64,000 nt of DNA from the NCBI GenBank assembly GCA_946894095.1, contig OX335651.1, positions 4,114,501-4,178,500 of the forward strand. The letters run 5' to 3'. The notes under the pieces were generated by a model. The model ran no database searches. It saw only the letters and a program-made list of their open reading frames with translations, and had not been told where the DNA came from. This DNA comes from Incurvaria masculella (lineage: Eukaryota > Arthropoda > Insecta > Lepidoptera > Incurvariidae). Below, piece after piece: positions 57,336 through 64,000 of this stretch. The position numbers and the translations under genes were made by a program. How positions within the stretch are numbered: position 1 is the first letter of the stretch; every line of letters starts with the position of its first letter.

Positions 57336-59109
57336 ACCCAGATAAACAGGCCAGCGCAACACGTTTGTTAAGTCAACAATGAAGTAAGAAAAAAACATTA
57401 ACAGGAAAGTAACTGAGGCTTAGGTAAATAATAAACAACAATTCCCCTGCTGGCCATTTCTTCCTTTCAATCAAAACTCAGAGAAGCTCGTGACTCGAGA
57501 TCTCGGGAGACTCCTGAACTCCGAAAATAAAACTTTTAACGAACAATTAGCGTTATTTTTCCAACTTTCCTCAATAAAATAAATGACCACTTCGTTCATA
57601 TTGGGGCGAGCTGATGTCGAAATTACGCTTTAATGAGTTTACGTGAACTTTTTCCGCTTGACGCTGGTCCTAAGTGAAATGCGGGAACGCTACTGAATAC
57701 AGCCGCGTGTAACAGGCCAATTTTCAATGCAAAATCGACACTGTTTTTCCAGACGAAATCATTTGCGTTTCCATTAGTGGTTAAAAGAAATATCAAAGTA
57801 TGCATAAATGTACGTCATCTGCTGTTAACAATATTAATTAATCAATTAGTTAATAATTAATAATTAAAATTATTACTTAGCTGGATTTTCATAATACACA
57901 TTTATCTTAATTATTATTAGTTTAACTAATTTTGCATTGTTAGTTTTTGTTTTCTTTTTAATTGTGTCTTAATTTTTAGGTAAAATGTGTACGCGGTAAT
58001 ACGCACATTTTGGAAATGTACTTAAATGGCCATATTTGAATAAATTTATATATTTTTCCTTTTAATTAATTTCAAGTGAGCAAAACAGGAAAATACATTA
58101 AATTTAAAAGTACCTAATTTTATGTTTGACGTTTTCTCTTTTCAATCTTTCCATTCTATTCTATTTCTTGTACCTCACATTGTCAACAAATACAGTGCAA
58201 TTAATTCTGAAAGACGTAGGTACTTTTCCCAAGATTGTTAATGATGCTACTGAGGCGGCATTCCACTTGGCACGGCATTTACGAAATGTTGCCTGAGGGT
58301 TTTTCACGGTGGTAATATTTTTAAGATTTGATTACGTACCCAGGCCACTTTACCCGTGCAAAACGCAACAAGTTATTTATTACCATTTCTTATTTTGTCT
58401 AGTAGATTATGTCTCTTCATACGTCTAGGTCATGGAAGCGTTTTCAAAAGCATTGAATATATTATATTTAATAAAACATAAAAAAAATATTGCAGACCAC
58501 AACTGCTGCTTGTTCGAATACGAGAAGATGTCTACAGGATTTGTCCCAGCTGGATTTGTCCAAATATTGAAATATTTCTAAATAACAAAAAATAGACTTC
58601 TCTCTGTCTCTTTTAAAAGTGTTTTTTTATCAGTTTATAAATTCACCTGGTTCTTGCAGACTATATTTTCTGTGTTAGTCAATTCTCAAAATATGTTAGT
58701 TTAAAGAGCTATACATACTTTTACGTTCAATATTACATGTCCACCGATGACTGTAAAGTTATCTTTGGTATTTTAAATAAACATATTTTTGTCCATATTT
58801 AAATCAAGTACCTGCACGTTGCTCTCATTGTTAAGATCCATAAGCATTTTTGCGGCTCTGTTATATATGATCATCGCCATCAGTATGTATATTAAGTAAG
58901 TAATTGTATACTAAATCCTAGTGATTTTCAATAAAGTTTCCTTCTGATGTAATCCCTATATGCTCCTAGGGTGCACACTCGCTTTCGACAAAGTGCGGCC
59001 CTTCATGCAAGCTTGAAACCATAACGCGAAGCAAAAGGGATCATTAGACATACCTACGTCTCCAAGAGAATGACAGACAAGAATCTATACAATCACAGAG
59101 TCAAATTAT
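57336..59109. other. No gene seen
   Basis: AT-rich, with ATTAATTAATCAATTAGTTA-like runs near 57835-57870. No frame or repeat assigned. Confidence 0.45.
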
Positions 59110-59880
59110 GTTGGTCAGTTCTTTCATGTAACCGGCTATGGATGGCTAATACGGGGGAACGGCAGAACGTCTAATATGCAGATCGTATAATGTCATATTT
59201 CAACAAAATTTTAAAACCATGCACAACGTATAATCGGCAGATCGTATAATCTTATACGTAGTGCATGAAGAAGTTTAAAAAATAAAATTACTTATTTCTC
59301 CATGCATAACGTATAATAGTCACAACGTATAATATTATGATCTTTATTTAACAAAAAAAGAAAACCATGCATATCATATAATCCAAAAACTTTTCATACG
59401 ATAAGCGCCCTTATGAATATACTTTTAAAGCGTATACTCGCACGCGACTTTTCGACCGTCTCAATTAGCGTTGTAACATATTGTTACTCTTCAACAAATA
59501 TCGATTCGTAGCAATTTCAGCCTTAAATGTATCGATTTTAGGGCGCTTTATGCAGTGCTTCTTGGCATATTATACGTTCTGCATGGTTTTCTTTTTTTGT
59601 GAATTCATGTTAGGAATATTATACGTTGTGACTATTAGACGTTCTGCATGATGCAAAGAGTTGATTTTATTTTTAAACTCATGCACAACGTATAACATTA
59701 TACGTTGTGAATATTATACGATATGCATGGTTTTCATTTTTTGGAAAAAAATACTATTATACGTTGTGAATATTATACGTAGTGAATACGACTCGCCAAT
59801 ACCACACCAACTGTCATACAATTAGACCAACACACAATGTGGGAACTACCTACCATGCCGGGACCTTCTTTATCGACTGG
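59110..59880 (-). mobile_element. SINE split by the fold-back element
   Basis: TCATGTAACCGGCTATGGATGG-CTAATAC (59126-59152) continues after the insert as CCAATACCACACCAACTGTC, then GGGAACTACCTACCATGCC-GGGACC (59796-59873). The body ends there; the head is missing. The continuation fixes both edges of the insert. Confidence 0.75.
59145..59802. mobile_element. Fold-back element with arrays of CGTATAAT motifs
   Basis: A 642-bp insert (59153-59794) flanked by GCTAATAC and GCCAATAC, an 8-bp duplication with one change. Each arm (about 230 bp) carries about seven spaced copies of a motif near ATGCACAACGTATAAT, forward in the left arm and inverted in the right. The arms align overall: AGTTTAAAAAATAAAATTA, CACAACGTATAATATT, AAAAAAAGAAAACCATGCA. 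The centre (about 59400-59565) is non-repeated. The outermost 20 bp do not match well. No reading frame. Confidence 0.75.
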
Positions 59881-61112
59881 TTAGCGTCGAGGAGAAGCGT
59901 GAGTGTAAAATTGTGTAGGACACAGATTATGCCACCACAGAATAGAGATTGTGATAGTAAAGTTTCGTTTTGTTATGATTAAAATGCAAATGTTGTAAAA
60001 GCAATGTTATTCGTTGGGTTTATAAAATGCAACAGATTCAGAAATTATGATCTTTCCAAGTTGCATTCAGTAGACGATTTTTTTAACCATCATTTGCAGA
60101 AAAGGGTACTAGTATAGGTATAGTAGATTTATATTTTGTTTCAAAAGAGTTTACTCTCTTAGTACTGTGAGGAAAACTCAAACATCTCGCAGAGAGCGAA
60201 ACATTCTTTAATTCTTCGGGCAGTCTTTATTCTACCGTAAAATTAGACTTAACTCAGAAATAAGTTGTTTGATATAGTTTGAATTTGCATCGACTGCATC
60301 CATTTCCTCAGCAGAGTGCCTGTAGTTTCCGAGTTAAAAAGTTTTCGTTTTTTTATAAAGACATCTTGTTTTTAAGATATATTTTTTTAATTTACATTCT
60401 GGTGTTGCTGTAAATAACCAACCAAACCCCGCCTGTAGTGACATGACTGCGGCAGTCTTAGTTAGGTATTTTCTGGCTGCAAATTCCAACGACGTCGCAA
60501 AATAAGGGCTGTAGCGTGGTTTCGCGAGGCGAAGTGTTTTGGTCCTCAGCACAGCCACCCACCCATACCGGTTTTAAAAAAAAAACATTAGAAGATCGGT
60601 CTAATATTACGAATATTACGAAAAATGCCAAAGTTACCTTTCGGTTACGCCATATAAATATGCCATGCAACCGAAAGTTACCCATCGGATTTCAGGTAAC
60701 TGGAGGAGGTGAAATATGTCAAGAATAAGTCAAGTAAGTATAGCCGTAACAAAAACCAATGTAGGTCATTGTCAAAGAAAACTTCAATCATGAGTGACAA
60801 TCAATTTAAAAGTAAAAAAAATACATTTAATAGATCATGCATACGAGGATTATCTCATGCTTACAGAATCAGTAAATTATATTAATAACGAAAGTGTTTC
60901 TACTTCTAAATAATAATGACAAACAGGAATATGCGACTCACAGGTCAGACTAGTTAGTGCTCCAACGAGGAGGCTTAACCAAATGAGCGGTGGAAAATTG
61001 GCCACGGCAGAAACACAGTATAGTTAAGAGGAGCAGTACATTTTCTCTAAAAAAACGTTCGAAGCGCACCGCTTCAACCTACGCGCCTCGAAATCTCAGG
61101 CAGAGATAACAA
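59881..61112. other. No gene; small hairpin near 60630-60680
   Basis: TTTCGGTTACGCCATAT and ATATGCCATGCAACCGAAA make an imperfect hairpin. Overlapping minus frames at 60334-60685 have no recognised domain. Nothing else assigned. Confidence 0.45.
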
Positions 61113-61250
61113 GTCGTAACAAAAATTAAGACTAATATAAAGTAGCGCTTTGTGACGTCACTTTGCATTAATTCGACATTTTGTCCATACAAAATGTATC
61201 AAAGTGGCGTCACAAAGTACTCTTTACAGTTAGTCCTAGTGTCGGTTACG
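61113..61250. mobile_element. Hairpin MITE of about 138 bp
   Basis: Outer GTCGTAAC/GTTACGAC, then GACTAATATAAAGTAGCGCTT and TGTGACGTCACTTTG facing CAAAGTGGCGTCACAAAGTAC and CTTTACAGTTAGTC. A loop of about 30 bp. Confidence 0.8.
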
Positions 61251-61738
61251 ACTATTTATCTTAGCCTGAGTCCCGCTGGGCACAAGCGACAATAGCAATC
61301 AGTCGCGAGCATAGATCAGTATAGGGAGTACAGATAGGCAACTTCTCTAATTACTGGGTTTCGCTAGTGCTGCCCCAAGCGGTTGGGCCACCAAACTAAA
61401 ACTAAAAAATCAATTAAACAAGTTTAAAGTTGGCGACGTTAACCAGCCGCATTGCCTGAGCATCTAAGGGGCGTACCGAACCTCTAAACTATTGTACCAC
61501 CGTGAACATATGAGATCGTGCGAATTTAAGTTATCTAAGCTGCGATGTTGACTATGAATTTTTCTATCGCCATCTAGGGTCGAAATTAGGTATTTTAATG
61601 TCATTGTGGTTGGTGTCCCTAACCATAGATGGCACGGTTATCAAGTCCGGTAACTTTCCTCTAAGATACTATAAGCTTGGTCGCAGTGATCAGCGCGGTG
61701 CGAGACGCTTGGCCGCCGAGCGGGCGTAGGTAATTATG
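61251..61738. other. No gene seen
   Basis: No frame or repeat recognised; moderate CpG near 61690-61730. Confidence 0.4.
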
Positions 61739-62273
61739 TTAAGGTGGCCCTTCCCGGCAGGACTAACTCATTTGCGGGTATGGTAAAAAAACATGCTATT
61801 GCCGCTCTGGGACCTTCTCTGGTTCACAAAAAAGACAGGCTCTGTGATGAGGAGGATGCTACATGTCCACAAAGCAGACAATACGCATAGTGTATGATTT
61901 GGTAGATTTACGAAAAAATTTAATTACAAAACGACTTGTAGCTAAAAGAAAACCACGAGCGCTGTAGTAAAACATCTAACAAAAACCAAATTGATTATAA
62001 ATCTTTATGAAACAAGCTATGTCTGATGACTATAATCTTTTTAAGATGTTTTTACTTTGTTGAGTAATCCGCCTCCAAAGTTCCTCGCCGCCGCATTCGA
62101 ACTTTTGGACCTTATAACTTAGAAACCAAAGTTTACAATGTCAACGGTCATTAGACATCTAGTTCGATCAAATAAAGCTATTTTGGGTAAAATTTGGGAT
62201 CTCTGACAAGAAATATGGACATGATCTTCTTTCTACGTTTGTATGGGGAGTTGAGCGGGAAGGCCCACCTTAA
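61739..62273 (+). mobile_element. TTAA family 1 MITE, copy J (CCTTCCCG subtype)
   Basis: A 527-bp element (61743-62269) between TTAA at 61739-61742 and 62270-62273. The ends differ from the main type: GGTGGCCCTTCCCGGC and GGGAAGGCCCACC. More diverged inside, so an older subfamily. Confidence 0.9.
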
Positions 62274-62687
62274 GCAGACGGTAGAGACGTTATACTGATC
62301 CTCTTACCTATATGTGGCCGAAGGTAGCGTTGCCGCCAGGCAGTAAATATAATGTAGTCGCGCTGCCTCTTGGACGACTTCCAACGGGAGAGAAGGCGGG
62401 CGATATTTTTCAAATTCAATTTCGGCGAGAGCCGGGAGCGCTTTGTTTAATGCAGCCTGCGGTGCACACCTAGAAGGCAGATGGTTCGCGACACCTGACT
62501 GTGCAAGTGAAGTGCAGAGTTGTCGCAAACCGAATGCGTCATCGAGTAAGGACAGACGGAAGTGGCGAAACGGAAGAAAATTATTTGTATAGTGGCAGCG
62601 CAGACACGCTTTAGTGACAACACACTGACGGTAGCGGCGGCAAGATATTCGCTTACGATTTCGGGACGCGGAACATGGAATGTTCGT
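62274..62687. other. No gene; open frame without domain
   Basis: The minus-strand frame at 62304-62738 (144 codons) overlaps a SINE at its start and shows no known domain. An overlapping 92-codon minus frame exists as well. I do not call a gene. Confidence 0.4.
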
Positions 62688-62845
62688 TTTTTTCTTAGTA
62701 ACTGGAACACTACACCCACCGTCATGATTAAAGCCCAATACAGCGCATTCCCGAAGGAATTAGGTGCAATGAGACGCCCTTACGTTGAACTGAATGGAAA
62801 ACACGGACTATTTTGCATTGCCGTTTCGCCCGTTGAGATCAATGT
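62688..62845 (-). mobile_element. SINE tail-half fragment
   Basis: TTAGTAACTGGAACACTACAC, CCGTCATGATTAAAGCCCAA, CCCGAAGGAATTAGGTGCAA, GAATGGAAAACACGGAC in order; head half missing. Confidence 0.75.
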
Positions 62846-63207
62846 CCAGTAACGTGAAAAAATATATTATGTGCATTATAAGCAGTACGTTATATTTAAC
62901 ATTGGGACAATGACAACAGTCCCAATGGATGATTTTTTTTATATTTAATTAAGTGTATTTTATGTTTGTTACCAGTTAATTAGAAAATAAAAAAAACTTA
63001 AACATGGAAGACGGTACATTATTCGAATAAAAAAAAGATTTCCTGACATTTTTTTTAGATTACTACCGTCCGCTTAGGGTTCTTGAATGTTCAGATGCAA
63101 AATTAACTAAACCATGTCTATTGGATGAATGCAATAAAATACAGGTGATCTTGATTAATGGACGATGTCTCTGACTTTTCAAGAATGTAGGAGTGTATCT
63201 ATTCATT
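62846..63207. other. No gene seen
   Basis: AT-rich, unassigned. Confidence 0.4.
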
Positions 63208-63694
63208 TTAAGGCGGCCTTTCCCGACAGGACTAACTCATCAGCGGGCACATCACAAAATCATTCACAAAGCAAACAATGCGCAAAGTGTTTCAGTTCGT
63301 TAGATTTAAAAGAAATATTACAAAACGACTCATAGCTAAAAGTAAACCACTGACGCTGTAGTCAAAAATCTAACAAAAACTAAATTGATTATGAATCTTC
63401 ATGGATCAAGTTAGGTTTGATGAATCAGATTGTTTTGTTTTATCTTTGAGTAATAATACACGAACAAACTTATTGCATAAAACGCGCGTAAATTGTACCT
63501 TTTATTATTATTATATTATATTATTATTATTATATTATATTATTATACCTTTTGGACCTAATAACTTAGAAACCACATACAATTTTACAATACCACTGGT
63601 CATGAAACATCTAGTTTTATCAAATAAAGCTGTTTTGAGGGATGATCTTCTTTCCACGTTTGTATGGGGAGTTGAGCGGGAAGGCCCACCTTAA
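63208..63694 (+). mobile_element. TTAA family 1 MITE, copy K (CCTTCCCG subtype), with ATT expansion
   Basis: A 479-bp element (63212-63690) between TTAA at 63208-63211 and 63691-63694. Ends GGCGGCCTTTCCCGACAGG and GGGAAGGCCCACC. A TTATTATTATATTATATTA-type simple repeat (about 63499-63547) has grown inside, and segments near both ends are deleted. Confidence 0.88.
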
Positions 63695-64000
63695 AAGAAA
63701 AGGAATGTTTGCTTGGAGTAAAATTTCCTGTTTTCAACATTTAGGGTAATTGCGCCCCGACTCCCTTACTGGATACTATAGAAGGTCAATACTTCATCTT
63801 CTATTACACGCTAATACTATTCGCAACACGATATTATTTCGTAATAATCCCCCAGGAGAGTCCATAATGGAATAACATTTTTGAAAAGTTGCTTCATTTC
63901 TGCAGCGTTCTCAATTTCCAAGTTATTTGTGCTATTCTTCGATTAATATTAAGGTAAGAAAAGAATGAATCATCGGTAATGATTGCTTCCCTTGATTTAT
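63695..64000. other. No gene seen
   Basis: No frame or repeat recognised up to the window edge. Confidence 0.4.

Noticed and set aside
57114..57398. Ser/Leu/Cys-rich minus-strand frame resembling a repeat protein
   Set aside because: Product of a degenerate GACAGAAA simple repeat.
59153..59794. CRISPR-like array
   Set aside because: Motif spacing is irregular, motifs are inverted between halves, and the context is a eukaryotic SINE.
62304..62738. 144-codon minus-strand frame
   Set aside because: Starts inside a SINE fragment, has no recognised domain, and an overlapping frame competes with it. Not supported as a gene.

Overview
The window reads as AT-rich intergenic or intronic DNA from an insect, most probably a moth or butterfly (Lepidoptera). 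The order-level call rests on recognised repeat styles, not a database search: SINEs with pol III-type heads, the dispersed repeat that opens with a GGGTTCCGTACC block and ends near GAGTCCGACTCGCACTTGGCCGG, a mariner element, RTE-type LINE tails, and a short run of the insect telomere motif (CCTAA/TTAGG). I found no host protein-coding gene, tRNA, rRNA or CRISPR array. The only long intact reading frame belongs to a non-LTR retrotransposon.

Layout. 1-5.1 kb: a SINE tail, a mariner element with a frameshifted transposase (534-1818), a SINE with a 5S-like head (2461-2838) and a TTAA-bounded element (4606-5078). 5.9-11.4 kb: inverted-repeat elements and SINEs, one SINE split by a MITE, a telomere-like run at 9811-9841 and the first copy (A) of the main TTAA family (family 1). 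11.9-17.9 kb: a LINE remnant, a family-1 copy nested in another repeat, and a 382-bp tandem array built around a hairpin MITE. 18-26.6 kb: SINEs, four more family-1 copies or fragments, hairpin elements, and an hAT-like element with 8-bp target duplications. 27-36.3 kb: a full SINE, a near-perfect 70-bp palindrome, more MITEs and LINE tails. 37.5-40.9 kb: an APE-type LINE with an open 2.97-kb frame. 41-49.8 kb: the quietest part, with one CpG-rich block, a tandem repeat and one hairpin MITE. 49.8-64 kb: a concatemer of TTAA-element arms, a second copy of family 3, a complete SINE, a fold-back element inside another SINE, and three more family-1 copies.

How it works together: the annotation is almost wholly a community of mobile elements. 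Autonomous types are the LINE (apparently intact ORF2-like protein) and mariner (broken by a frameshift). The rest are non-autonomous: SINEs, which would borrow LINE reverse transcription, and MITEs, which would borrow a transposase not encoded here. Three unrelated-looking MITE families all sit exactly between TTAA sites and begin with GG just inside the TTAA. The most unusual items are the fold-back element at 59153-59794, the two head types on one SINE body, the family-1 burst (11 copies or fragments in 64 kb), and the TTAA concatemer at 51140-52031. CpG-rich single-copy blocks (about 36.4-36.7, 42.15-42.5 and 43.6-43.8 kb) are the best candidates for host regulatory DNA, but this is inference.
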